From contig NZ_JAHUXH010000002.1 in NCBI RefSeq assembly GCF_019219825.1, positions 434,001-498,000 of the forward strand: 64,000 nt of DNA, in the 5' to 3' direction. The notes below the pieces were generated by a model. The model had not been told where the DNA came from, did not search any database, and saw nothing but the letters and a program-made list of their open reading frames with translations. The position numbers and the translations under genes were made by a program. Source of the DNA: Streptomyces sp. TRM70350 (GTDB taxonomy: Bacteria; Actinomycetota; Actinomycetes; Streptomycetales; Streptomycetaceae). Numbering within the stretch: the first letter of the stretch is position 1; each line of letters starts with the position of its first letter. Below, in pieces: positions 7,335-15,094 of the stretch.

Positions 7335-9161
7335 TTACGGGCGGAACCGCAGCACCTGCGGGTCGTGGTCGCTGATCTGGTCGTGGAACTCGGCGTTGAT
7401 GTGCACGCTGTCGTACTCGAAGTCGCAGCCGCGCCGGATCGACGGGCTGATCAGGATCTGGTCCAGCGTCTGGCTGTTGCCCTGGTAGACATACGAGTAA
7501 CGCTCGCTCCTGGGCAGCGACTTGATCGCCGACCACAGCTCGCCGTCGCCTTCGAGGATCTCCACCGTGTCGGAGAACTCGAAGTCGTTGATGTCGCCGA
7601 GCGTGACGACGTCCGCGTTCTTCTGGGTGTCCAGGATCTGCTTCACGAACGCGTTCACCACCGTCGCCTGGAGGTGGCGCTGGGTCTCCGACGTGCGGGT
7701 CGGCGGCTGGTACTGGGCGTGCAGCGACTGGTCGCCGCCCTTCGACGCGAAGTGGTTCGCGATCACGAAGACCGTCCTGCCCCGGAAGACGAACTCTCCG
7801 GCCAGCGGCTTGCGGCTGTCCTCCCAGGCCGCGTTCGCCGGGTCGATCCGGCCGGGGGAGACGGTGAGCGCCGCCCTGCCGCGCACCTTGGTCACGCCGG
7901 TGGCGGTCGTCGCGTCGCCACCCGGGCGGTCGGTGAAGGACACCCGCTCGGGGTTGAACAGGAACACGTTGCGGATGTTGCCGCCGGGCTGGCCGCCGTC
8001 CTCGCCGTCCGCCGGGTCGACGGAGCGCCAGTCGTAGCGCGGGCCGCCCGCGGCGACGATCGCGTCGATCAGCTTGGTCATCGTCCGGTCGGCGGCGACC
8101 GTGCCGTCGTTCTTCGTGCCGTTGTTGTCCTGGATCTCCTCCAGGGACACGATGTCGGGCGACTGGAGGTTGTGCACGATCGCGGCGGCGTGCTCGTCGA
8201 ACGTGGCGTCGGCCGGGTCGAGGTTCTCGACGTTGTACGTCGCCACCGCCAGCTCGCCGCGCCGCTGCTTGCGGGTCGTCTCGCGCTCCAGGCCGCCCTG
8301 CTTCAGCGTGCCGAGCTCCCTCGCGACGAGGGTGTAGCCGCCGAACTGGGTGTAGTCCAGCGGGCCGGTCGTCGTGCCGGTGAGCATGTCGCCGACGTTC
8401 GCGTCCGGGAAGTCGGCGACCTTGCCGAGGGACTGGATCTGCAGGCGGCCGGTGTTCTGCGAGGTGTACGAGCCGTAGACCGTGCCGCCGTGGCGGCTGG
8501 CGTTCTCGCGCGGCTTCACCGTGACCCACAGCTCGGTGTACGGGTCGGTGGCGCCGACCACGCGCGTGTCGGCGACCTGGACGTTCATGCCCTCCAGGGA
8601 CTCGTAGTAGTCCAGGGCGTGCTTCTCCGGCCGGAGCGGCAGGCCGTTGATGGAACCGTTCGCCGCCGGGTCGCCCGCCGGGGTGTAGGCGTTCGGCACG
8701 GACCGCGCGTCGATCACCGTGGCGGCCGGGACCGGGTTGCCGCTGGAGACGACGCTGATTGTCGGCCGGGTGATCTCGGTGAGCGCCTGGTTGCCGGAGG
8801 AGGTGCCGCCCGGGACGTACTCGGACACCGTTCCGGACACGGTCACCGAGTCGCCGACGGCGACCTTCGGGGTGGAGCCGGTGAAGACGAAGATGCCCTC
8901 ACTGGTGGCCGGGTCGGCGTCCGCGATCGGGTCCTGGATCCAGAAACCCCGCGACGAACCGTAGGTGCGCACGCCGGTGACGATTCCGGCCACGTCCGTG
9001 ACCTGCCGGCCGGCGTACGGAGATATCCGCGTACTGCCCTGGATGTCATGGATGCGCACCGCGTCCGCGTGCGCGGGCGCGGCGATGACGACGGTGGACG
9101 CCGCGGAACAGACGGCGGCGACGGTGAGCGCGGCAAGGCGCGCGGAAGACTTGCTCGGCAA
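7335..9161 (-). CDS. Secreted ExeM/NucH-type endonuclease
   Basis: About 608 residues. A signal peptide (ARLAALTVAAVCSAASTVVIAAPAHA) is followed by an N-terminal OB-like region (about 35-260) and an endonuclease/exonuclease/phosphatase domain (about 300 to the end). Active-site motifs are VATYNVENL, SLEEIQDN, VIANHFASKGGD, TLGDINDFEFSD and the final SDHDPQVLRF. The role is degradation of extracellular DNA. I chose TTG 9161 because GGAGG lies 7 nt upstream (9169-9173) and it gives a normal signal peptide; longer in-frame readings (to 9254) lack this. The upstream region has a 13-bp inverted repeat and GTTCAC repeats, see separate entries. Confidence 0.9.
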   Translation of the reverse strand: MPSKSSARLAALTVAAVCSAASTVVIAAPAHADAVRIHDIQGSTRISPYAGRQVTDVAGIVTGVRTYGSSRGFWIQDPIADADPATSEGIFVFTGSTPKVAVGDSVTVSGTVSEYVPGGTSSGNQALTEITRPTISVVSSGNPVPAATVIDARSVPNAYTPAGDPAANGSINGLPLRPEKHALDYYESLEGMNVQVADTRVVGATDPYTELWVTVKPRENASRHGGTVYGSYTSQNTGRLQIQSLGKVADFPDANVGDMLTGTTTGPLDYTQFGGYTLVARELGTLKQGGLERETTRKQRRGELAVATYNVENLDPADATFDEHAAAIVHNLQSPDIVSLEEIQDNNGTKNDGTVAADRTMTKLIDAIVAAGGPRYDWRSVDPADGEDGGQPGGNIRNVFLFNPERVSFTDRPGGDATTATGVTKVRGRAALTVSPGRIDPANAAWEDSRKPLAGEFVFRGRTVFVIANHFASKGGDQSLHAQYQPPTRTSETQRHLQATVVNAFVKQILDTQKNADVVTLGDINDFEFSDTVEILEGDGELWSAIKSLPRSERYSYVYQGNSQTLDQILISPSIRRGCDFEYDSVHINAEFHDQISDHDPQVLRFRP

Positions 9162-9222
9162 CGGGATCCCTCCGGGGACGTACGTGAGCGCCGGGACGAG
9201 GGTGGAACGGAAAACAGTGACG

Positions 9223-9279
9223 ACGCGCGTAGAAACCGTGAACGGAGTGAACACCTGTCCCCCCCATTTCTACGCGCGT
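9223..9279. promoter_or_regulatory. 13-bp inverted repeat upstream of the nuclease gene
   Basis: ACGCGCGTAGAAA (9223-9235) and TTTCTACGCGCGT (9267-9279) are perfect inverted copies around 31 nt. The enclosed DNA, read on the minus strand, contains GTTCACTCCGTTCAC, two GTTCAC units 9 nt apart. PhoP boxes use 11-nt spacing, so this is only PHO-like. It is probably the promoter and control region of the nuclease gene. Confidence 0.5.
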
Positions 9280-9389
9280 CAATTTCCTGTGTCCTCAGGC
9301 CACTTGTCAAGGTTTCGGCCATGTACAGCGCCCGACGGGGAGATGAACCGGGCGGCATGGGTGGAAATCCGTCTAGGCTGAGCGGCTGA

Positions 9390-9438
9390 GTCGTACGACG
9401 GGTTTCGGGGTCGTACGACGTACAGACGGTCGTACGGC
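9390..9438. promoter_or_regulatory. Three iterated GTCGTACGAC palindromes
   Basis: Copies at 9390-9399 and 9410-9419 are perfect (GTCGTACGAC), and one at 9429-9438 has one change (GTCGTACGGC). Starts are 20 and 19 bp apart, about two helical turns, so bound dimers would face the same side. They end 28 bp before the downstream gene's start. Confidence 0.55.
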
Positions 9439-9466
9439 CTCCAAGGCGCCCTAGGAGATCCCCCCG

Positions 9467-10900
9467 ATGTCAGACAGCTCCCCCCTGCCGCCGGTGCGGC
9501 TGACCTCCGAAGCGGAGCTGGCGCGCGACGCGCTGTCCACGCCGTTGCTGTCCCGGGCCGCCCGGCTCGCCCGCTGGGCCGGGCCCGGCACACGCGTGGA
9601 GGCCGGGGGCGCACTGGTCGACGAGCAGCTGCCGGCCGCGGCCGAGGCGCTCGGGCTGAGCGGGGACGACGCGGCCGCGCTGGCCAGTGAGGCCTGGCGG
9701 ATGGCCGTGGACACCGGGCTGGTCGAGGTCGTCGACGAGGCGGCCGGCACCGTCACGGCGGGCGAGGAGCTGGCGCGGCTCACCGGCGGCTCCCCGCACG
9801 ACGTGCTCGGCGTGTGGCTGGGCGCCCTGGAGACGGTGCTCGCCGACGCGAGCGTGCCCGACCTCGACGACCTGGCCCACGCGATGGACGAGGGCGGCCG
9901 GGTCGACCACACCGCGCTGGACTGGGACCCCGGGGCGGAGTCCGCGTTCCTCGACGGCGTGCTCGGCAACCTCTACCTGCTCACCGTCAGTGAGGACGGC
10001 CCCGGCCGGGCGCCCGTGCCGCTGCCCGCGCTGGCCGCGTCGATGATCGTGCCGGGCGACATGGCCGAGCCCACCAACGACGTTCTGGAGCAGGTGTCGG
10101 ACGCGATGATGCGGCTGGACGACCAGTTCCGGGTGCTTCAGCCGGTGGGGCTGGTGGAGTACCAGCCGGTCGACGAGGCGCTGATGGCGGACGCCGAGGA
10201 CGCCGCCGGGGAACCGGGCGCCGTCGACGACACCGACGTCTCCCGCTACGGCATGGTCCGGCTCACCCCGCTCGGCCTGTACGGGCTGCGGGCGCGGCTG
10301 CTGGAAGCCGGTTTCGACGCGCCCGCGGTGGGCGAACTGGCCGACAAGGGCGCCGACGCGCTGCTCGACAAGACAGCCGCCTTCGGGCCGCGGGCCGCGC
10401 AGGCCGAGACGGAACAGTGGCTGGCCCGCCGCGAACCCCTCGCCGCCGCGCGGGAGTTGCTCGCCGCCGCCCGGGGCGCGGACTCCGGCGCCCCGCTGCG
10501 CCGACTGCGCTGCCAGCAGGCCCTCTCGCTCGTCGGCCCCGACGCCGAACCCGCCCTGCGGGACGTCCTCGACGACCCCGAGCTGGGCGGTCTCGCCCGG
10601 GTCTGGCTGACCGAGCACGGCTGCACGGACGTACCCGCCCCGTCCGAGGCGATGGTCTTCTGGCTCACCGTGGACACCCTGGCCGCACAGCTCGCCGCCG
10701 AGGGCAACTCCGAGGAACTGCGCGGCCTGGTGGAGGGGCTCGCGGAGCAGCACAGCGGCTTCTTCGCGGCGGCCTGGCGGGTCGACCATCCGGCCACCGC
10801 GGACGTCCTGGAGGCGATGGGGCGGATCCACCCCGACAAGAAGATCGCCAAGGAGGCCAGGAAGGCGGCCTTCAAGGCGCGCTCGCAGCAGGGCGGTTGA
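9467..10900 (+). CDS. Conserved hypothetical protein, 477 aa
   Basis: A soluble, acidic, Ala/Leu-rich protein with no signal peptide or membrane helix. The N-terminal part (about 10-130) reads like a winged-helix-containing helical domain (LPAAAEALGLSGDDAAALASE, in part). A central segment ends RYGMVRLTPLGLYGLRARLLEAG, which resembles a winged-helix turn. The C-terminal half is helical and may hold HEAT-like repeats. It ends basic (DKKIAKEARKAAFKARSQQGG, in part). I recognise it as a protein kept in Streptomyces but know no function. The start is supported by AGGAG upstream of ATG 9467. Three palindromes precede it. Confidence 0.75.
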   Translation: MSDSSPLPPVRLTSEAELARDALSTPLLSRAARLARWAGPGTRVEAGGALVDEQLPAAAEALGLSGDDAAALASEAWRMAVDTGLVEVVDEAAGTVTAGEELARLTGGSPHDVLGVWLGALETVLADASVPDLDDLAHAMDEGGRVDHTALDWDPGAESAFLDGVLGNLYLLTVSEDGPGRAPVPLPALAASMIVPGDMAEPTNDVLEQVSDAMMRLDDQFRVLQPVGLVEYQPVDEALMADAEDAAGEPGAVDDTDVSRYGMVRLTPLGLYGLRARLLEAGFDAPAVGELADKGADALLDKTAAFGPRAAQAETEQWLARREPLAAARELLAAARGADSGAPLRRLRCQQALSLVGPDAEPALRDVLDDPELGGLARVWLTEHGCTDVPAPSEAMVFWLTVDTLAAQLAAEGNSEELRGLVEGLAEQHSGFFAAAWRVDHPATADVLEAMGRIHPDKKIAKEARKAAFKARSQQGG

Positions 10901-11056
10901 GGGTTTCCCGACGCTGCGGGAGCGGTCGCCTCGCGTACGAACGGTGATCGGTTTCCCCGTTGCGAGGGCGGAGTTGCGGGGGCGGATTCCCCGAAACCGC
11001 GTGCCGGGACTGGTTTCTGCTGTTGTGGGAGTGGTGTCGGCTTGTGCCGGGGGCGG

Positions 11057-11251
11057 CGTCCCGCCGCGTGGTGCAGCCCTTTGGCCCCCGCCCGTCCGGG
11101 GGGCCTGTGGCGGCCGGTGCGGCCAGGCGTCGCGGGCCGCTGCCCGAGCCCAGCAGGGCGGTATGCGCGGCTCGCCACCCGGATGTTGGGCCGACCACTG
11201 CCATGACCTGCGGGCAATGAACGCTGCCCGGCTGCACCACTCGACGGGACG
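11057..11251. repeat. Long-spaced 22-bp inverted repeat
   Basis: 11057-11078 (ending GTGGTGCAGCC) and 11230-11251 (starting GGCTGCACCAC) are inverted copies matching at 20 of 22 positions, 151 bp apart. There is no coding sequence between. It could be a degraded mobile element or a large RNA fold. Confidence 0.5.
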
Positions 11252-11351
11252 TGGCCGTGCCGGGGCCCGTTTCCGCCGTTGTCCGAGCGGTTCCCGGCCG
11301 GTGGTGGGGGTGTACGGATTCATGGAAGCGAGCCGGGCGGTGTCGCTCGGT

Positions 11352-11373
11352 GTTCAGGTGGCGTTCACGACCG
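11352..11373 (+). promoter_or_regulatory. PHO box (PhoP binding site)
   Basis: Two direct 11-nt units, GTTCAGGTGGC and GTTCACGACCG, with a weaker third (GGCGTCACCGT) directly after. This matches the Streptomyces PhoP direct-repeat pattern built on GTTCACC. It lies about 70 bp upstream of a phosphatase gene, the expected context for phosphate-starvation control. Confidence 0.7.
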
Positions 11374-11441
11374 GGCGTCACCGTTGCGCCGACCCGAGGT
11401 CCGCCACCCTCCACGGCACTCGCCCCGTCACAGGAGACAGC

Positions 11442-12887
11442 ATGTCGCTCACTCGCAGGGACTTCGCCAGGACCACCGCGATCACCGGCGCCGGTGTCGC
11501 ACTGGCGGGCAGCGTCGGCGCGCTCGCCACCGCCCCCGGCGCCCTCGCGTCCGCCGAGACGGAGACCACGGGCGAGGAGTCCGCGGCCAGGCACGGCGGG
11601 GTCGGATACGGCCCGCTCGTCCCCGACCCGGACGGCATCCTCGCGCTGCCCGCAGGCTTCTCGTACAAGATCCTCACCTACGCGGGCAGGACCAGGCTGG
11701 AGTCGGGCGAGTTCACCCCCGCCGAACACGACGGCACCGCGGCCTTCGCCGGTCCGCGCGGCACCACCCTCCTGGTCAACAACCACGAGATGGACGGCCC
11801 GCGCGACGAACAGGAGTACCCCGTACCGCTCATCGACGGCCTCGTCTACGACCCCGCCGCCCCCGGCGGCTGCACGGTCGTCGAGGTGCGCCGCGACGGC
11901 CGGGTCGCCGAGTGGGTCGGTATCGCCGGCACCGCCAACAACTGCGCCGGCGGCTCCACCCCCTGGGGCACCTGGCTGACCTGCGAGGAGAACTCAGACC
12001 GGGCCGGCGAGAACGGCATGACCAAGGACCACGGCTACGTCTTCGAGGTCGACCCCTGCGACCGGCGCGCCAACCGCGACCCCAAGCCGCTGAAGTTCTT
12101 CGGCCGTTACGACCACGAGGCCGTCGTCATCGACCCCAAGCGCGGCCACGCCTACCTCACCGAGGACGCCGACGAACCCAACGGCCTGTTCTACCGCTGG
12201 ACCCCGCCGGAGGGCTTCGAGTACGGCCCCGGGAGGTTCCGCACCCTCGCCGACGACGCCGGTGTCCTGCAGGCGCCCAAGTGCTACAACTCCGGCGGCC
12301 ACTTCGTCGACGACCTCTCCCGCGCCACCAAGGTCGGCACCGTCTACGGCGTGGACTGGGTCGACGTCCCGGACCGCGACGCCAGGACGGTCCCCGTGCG
12401 GGAGCAGTTCGGCGAGGGCGAGATCACCCGCGGCCGCAAGCTGGAGGGCATGTGGTGGGGCGACGGCGGCGCGTACATCGTCTCCTCGTACGCCCGTGAG
12501 GAGAGCCCCGCCCAGCACGACGGCCAGGTCTGGTTCTACGACCCCAAGCGCCGGACGCTGACGTTGAAGGTCCTGCTCGGCGTGAACCCCGACCCCGCCA
12601 GGGACGGCGCCTTCGACGGCCCCGACAACATCACCGTCTCCCCGTACGGCGGCCTGATCATCGCCGAGGACGGCGACGGCGTCCAGCACCTGTTCGGCGC
12701 CACCGACAGCGGTCGCACCTACCCCCTCGCCCGCAACGACCTGAACATCGGCACCGAGGACGAGCCCGAGTACAGCGAGTTCACCGGCGTCACCTTCTCA
12801 CCCGACGGCAGGACCCTGTACGCCAACATCCAGGAGCCGGGCATCATGCTCGCCATCACCGGTCCCTGGAAGCGGCAGCGGCGTTAG
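11442..12887 (+). CDS. Tat-exported PhoX-type alkaline phosphatase (DUF839)
   Basis: 481 residues with a twin-arginine signal (LTRRDFARTTAITGAGVALAG). PhoX-family features are GFSYKILTYAGR, the acidic/hydrophobic NNHEMDGP, GTWLTCEENSD, FGRYDHEAVVIDP, LTEDADEPNGLFYRW, LEGMWWGDGG, GPDNITVSPYGGLIIAEDGD and FTGVTFSPDGRTLYANIQEPG. These carry the residues that bind the calcium/iron cofactor in characterised PhoX. It hydrolyses phosphate esters outside the cell. The start has AGGAGA upstream. The PHO box supports control by PhoR-PhoP. Confidence 0.88.
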   Translation: MSLTRRDFARTTAITGAGVALAGSVGALATAPGALASAETETTGEESAARHGGVGYGPLVPDPDGILALPAGFSYKILTYAGRTRLESGEFTPAEHDGTAAFAGPRGTTLLVNNHEMDGPRDEQEYPVPLIDGLVYDPAAPGGCTVVEVRRDGRVAEWVGIAGTANNCAGGSTPWGTWLTCEENSDRAGENGMTKDHGYVFEVDPCDRRANRDPKPLKFFGRYDHEAVVIDPKRGHAYLTEDADEPNGLFYRWTPPEGFEYGPGRFRTLADDAGVLQAPKCYNSGGHFVDDLSRATKVGTVYGVDWVDVPDRDARTVPVREQFGEGEITRGRKLEGMWWGDGGAYIVSSYAREESPAQHDGQVWFYDPKRRTLTLKVLLGVNPDPARDGAFDGPDNITVSPYGGLIIAEDGDGVQHLFGATDSGRTYPLARNDLNIGTEDEPEYSEFTGVTFSPDGRTLYANIQEPGIMLAITGPWKRQRR

Positions 12888-13331
12888 AACGCCGAGTCAC
12901 CCGTACGGGTGGGGCTGTCCGATTCGACGGACGACCTGTGGTGCTGGACATACGGTTCACGCATGTCCAAGTTGTGTGAGCGGTGCGGCATGCCGGTGAG
13001 CCCGCGCCGTGCCGCCACGGCGACCCGACCGAGCAGGTCCCGGCGCACATTCCGGGCCACACCTGGAACCTGGCCGGTCACCGGGCGGGCCACGGGCCGT
13101 CCGGAAGGGCGACAGGCACACGTTGGGCGGGCTGTCGGACGCGGCGTTCCGGATGGTGCCGCTGCTGGAGGCGGCGCGGGACGCCGACTCGCCGTGGGGT
13201 CGGCCGGCTGATCCATCGGGGGGTTCCTTGATGCCGAGGGGCACCGGATGAGGCCCACGGGCGGCGGTACACCGTCCGTGGGCCTCATCAGTAGCATCGG
13301 GGAGAGTCTCCGGTTTGCGAGGAGTTGCTGG
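12888..13331. other. Intergenic region with possible gene remnant
   Basis: No full-length gene is present. Short stretches look once-coding in different plus-strand frames (SKLCERCGMPVSPR from 12963; GDRHTLGGLSDAAFRMVPLL near 13110), as if a small gene had suffered frameshifts. I cannot assign a family. A short palindrome, CACCCGTACGGGTG, lies at 12898-12911 just after the phosphatase stop. Confidence 0.4.
13247..13289. terminator. 14-bp perfect hairpin before the TetR gene
   Basis: GATGAGGCCCACGG and CCGTGGGCCTCATC pair perfectly around 15 nt. It lies 42 bp upstream of the TetR start. It is probably a terminator for upstream transcription; an operator role is possible. Confidence 0.6.
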
Positions 13332-13904
13332 ATGACGCAGGTCAAGCCCATGCGCGCGGACGCTCGGCGCAACTACGAGCGGTTGCTGAAGGCGGCGGTG
13401 GAGGCCTTCGCCGAGCAGGGGGAAGGCGCGTCGCTCGATGACATCGCCAGGCGGGCGGGGGTCGGGTCCGGCACGCTCTACCGTCACTTCCCCACGCGCC
13501 AGGCGCTGTTGGTGGCCGCCCACCTCGACCGGATCGAGGCACTCGCGCGGCGCGGCGACGAGATCGCGCGGGAGCTGCCGCCGGGTGAGGCACTGGTGGA
13601 GTGGCTCAACGAGCTGGCCCTGGGCATGATCCAGGTCCGTGGCCTGAAGTCGCTGCTGGGTTCGGCCGTCACGGACGACGGCTCGGCCGTGGCCACCGCC
13701 TGCGGGACCAGCCTCAAGGGAGCGGCCGAGCGGCTGGTGCGGGCGGCTCGGGCGGAGGGGGCCCTGCGGGAGGACGTCGAGCCGATCGAGGTCCTGCGGC
13801 TGACGCACGGGGTGGCGACGGCGTCGGAGCTGGCGGACGGGCAGGGCAGGGACATCCGGCGGTATCTGTCCCTGCTGATGGAGGGGCTGCGGGCGGTGCG
13901 GTGA
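13332..13904 (+). CDS. TetR-family transcriptional regulator
   Basis: 190 residues. The helix-turn-helix spans about residues 10-56: ARRNYERLLKAAVEAFAEQG, then SLDDIARRAGVGSGTLYRHF. The SetR/AcrR-like C-terminal domain is normal in length. ATG 13332 follows GAGGAG at 7-8 nt. It converges on arsM, so it need not regulate that gene. Its target is unknown; no adjacent divergent gene is present. Confidence 0.88.
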   Translation: MTQVKPMRADARRNYERLLKAAVEAFAEQGEGASLDDIARRAGVGSGTLYRHFPTRQALLVAAHLDRIEALARRGDEIARELPPGEALVEWLNELALGMIQVRGLKSLLGSAVTDDGSAVATACGTSLKGAAERLVRAARAEGALREDVEPIEVLRLTHGVATASELADGQGRDIRRYLSLLMEGLRAVR

Positions 13905-13989
13905 GCGGCGCCTCGGTGCGCCTGCCGCGGGCCGCCCGAGCGGACCTTGACGTACGAGCCTGCCGCCAGGTCTGCGAGCGTGCGCGTGG

Positions 13990-14883
13990 TCAGGCGTCGC
14001 AGCCGCACCCTGACGCGGTCCTGGCCTGCGTGCCGGTCGGCGCGGCTTCGGCGGAGGTCTCGACGGCAGTGCAGCGGGCGTTGACGCCGCAGCACGCGTC
14101 GGCCGCTCCCGCCGGTTCGGTCGAAGCGCCGGCGGTCTCCGGCTTGGTGGCGCGGACGATGGCGGAGTGCATGCCGTCGGCGACCGAGTGGGTGGGGGTG
14201 ATCGAGACGTCGGTGAACCCGGCGGCTTCCAGTCCCTCCCGGTATTCGGTGACGGACAGCGCGCCGGCGACGCAGCCGACGTAGTCACCGCGCTCGGCCC
14301 GCTGCTCGGGCGTGAGGGCGTCGTCGGCGACGATGTCGGAGACACCGACGCGGCCGCCGGGCCTCAGCACGCGGAAGGTCTCGGCGAACACCGCGGGCTT
14401 GTCGACGGACAGGTTGATCACGCAGTTGGAGATCACCACGTCGACGGTCTCGGCGGGCAGCGGGATCGCCTCGATGGTGCCCTTGAGGAACTCGACGTTC
14501 GTCGCGCCCGCCTTCTCGGCGTTGGCCAGGGCCAGGGCGAGCATCTCGCCGGTCATGTCCAGCCCGTACGCCTTGCCGGTGGGACCGACCCGGCGTGCGG
14601 AGAGCAGGACGTCGATGCCGCCGCCGGAGCCGAGGTCGAGGACGTGCTCGCCGTCCCGTAGTTCGGCGACGGCGGTGGGGTTGCCGCATCCGAGGGAGGC
14701 GGCGACGGCCTCGGCGGGCAGGGTGTCGCGCTCGTCGGCGGCGTAGAGCGTGGAGCCGAAGTCCTCCTCGACCTCGGCCGGCTGCGGCCCGCAGCAGGCG
14801 GTGCCGCCCTCGGTGACCTTCACGGCCGCCGCGGCGTAGCGCAGGCGGACGGTTTCGCGCAGGTCGGTGGACTGCTCGCGCAT
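13990..14883 (-). CDS. arsM: Arsenite S-adenosylmethionine methyltransferase
   Basis: 297 residues. The SAM-binding motif is LDLGSGGGIDV (83-93). The conserved arsenite-binding cysteines are Cys66 (SLGCGNP), Cys154 (SNCVINL) and Cys204 (YVGCVAG), with an additional N-terminal Cys30-Cys31 pair. The C-terminus is cysteine-rich (ACCGV and CGCDA). It methylates As(III) to volatile products, detoxifying arsenic. No arsR, arsB or arsC gene is nearby, so it stands alone with its own control region containing a 16-bp direct repeat. Confidence 0.92.
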   Translation of the reverse strand: MREQSTDLRETVRLRYAAAAVKVTEGGTACCGPQPAEVEEDFGSTLYAADERDTLPAEAVAASLGCGNPTAVAELRDGEHVLDLGSGGGIDVLLSARRVGPTGKAYGLDMTGEMLALALANAEKAGATNVEFLKGTIEAIPLPAETVDVVISNCVINLSVDKPAVFAETFRVLRPGGRVGVSDIVADDALTPEQRAERGDYVGCVAGALSVTEYREGLEAAGFTDVSITPTHSVADGMHSAIVRATKPETAGASTEPAGAADACCGVNARCTAVETSAEAAPTGTQARTASGCGCDA

Positions 14884-14913
14884 GGCTCACCCCACGGCGT
14901 GCATTGACGTTCG

Positions 14914-14952
14914 TTGATACAAGAGTGCGGCGTGACTTGATACAAGAGTGCG
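14914..14952. promoter_or_regulatory. 16-bp direct repeat in the arsM promoter
   Basis: TTGATACAAGAGTGCG occurs exactly twice (14914-14929 and 14937-14952), 23 bp apart, directly upstream of arsM. TTGATACAA is itself nearly symmetric. The arrangement suits an ArsR-type repressor, but no arsR gene is in the window. Confidence 0.6.
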
Positions 14953-15020
14953 CCTTGAATCGAAAAACGCCAACATAGAGAGGTGTCGAAGCAAGGGGCC
15001 GGGGTGACCGGCCAGGGCGT

Positions 15021-15067
15021 GCGCCGTGCCCACCCTGAGGACGCGCAGCCTCGGGTTGGCACGGTGC
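15021..15067 (-). terminator. Imperfect hairpin terminator of the terD-like gene
   Basis: GCGCCGTGCCCACCCTGAGG pairs with CCTCGGGTTGGCACGGTGC with few mismatches around an 8-nt loop, 28 bp after the stop of the minus-strand TerD gene. Confidence 0.65.
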
Positions 15068-15094
15068 TCGCATGCTGCTCCGACCGGCGCTTCT

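Larger units (their letters stand above)
10901..11441. other. Intergenic region with inverted repeat and PHO box
   Basis: No convincing gene is present. Several reading frames cross it but none has normal codon usage or a start. It holds a 22-bp imperfect inverted repeat (11057-11078 and 11230-11251) and the PHO box of the downstream phosphatase. Confidence 0.6.

Noticed and set aside
9240..9262. PHO box before the nuclease gene
   Set aside because: GTTCAC units are 9 nt apart rather than 11, so I list it only as PHO-like.
7248..9389. 713-residue plus-strand frame over the nuclease gene
   Set aside because: Antisense of the nuclease, whose catalytic motifs, signal peptide and ribosome-binding site are clear.
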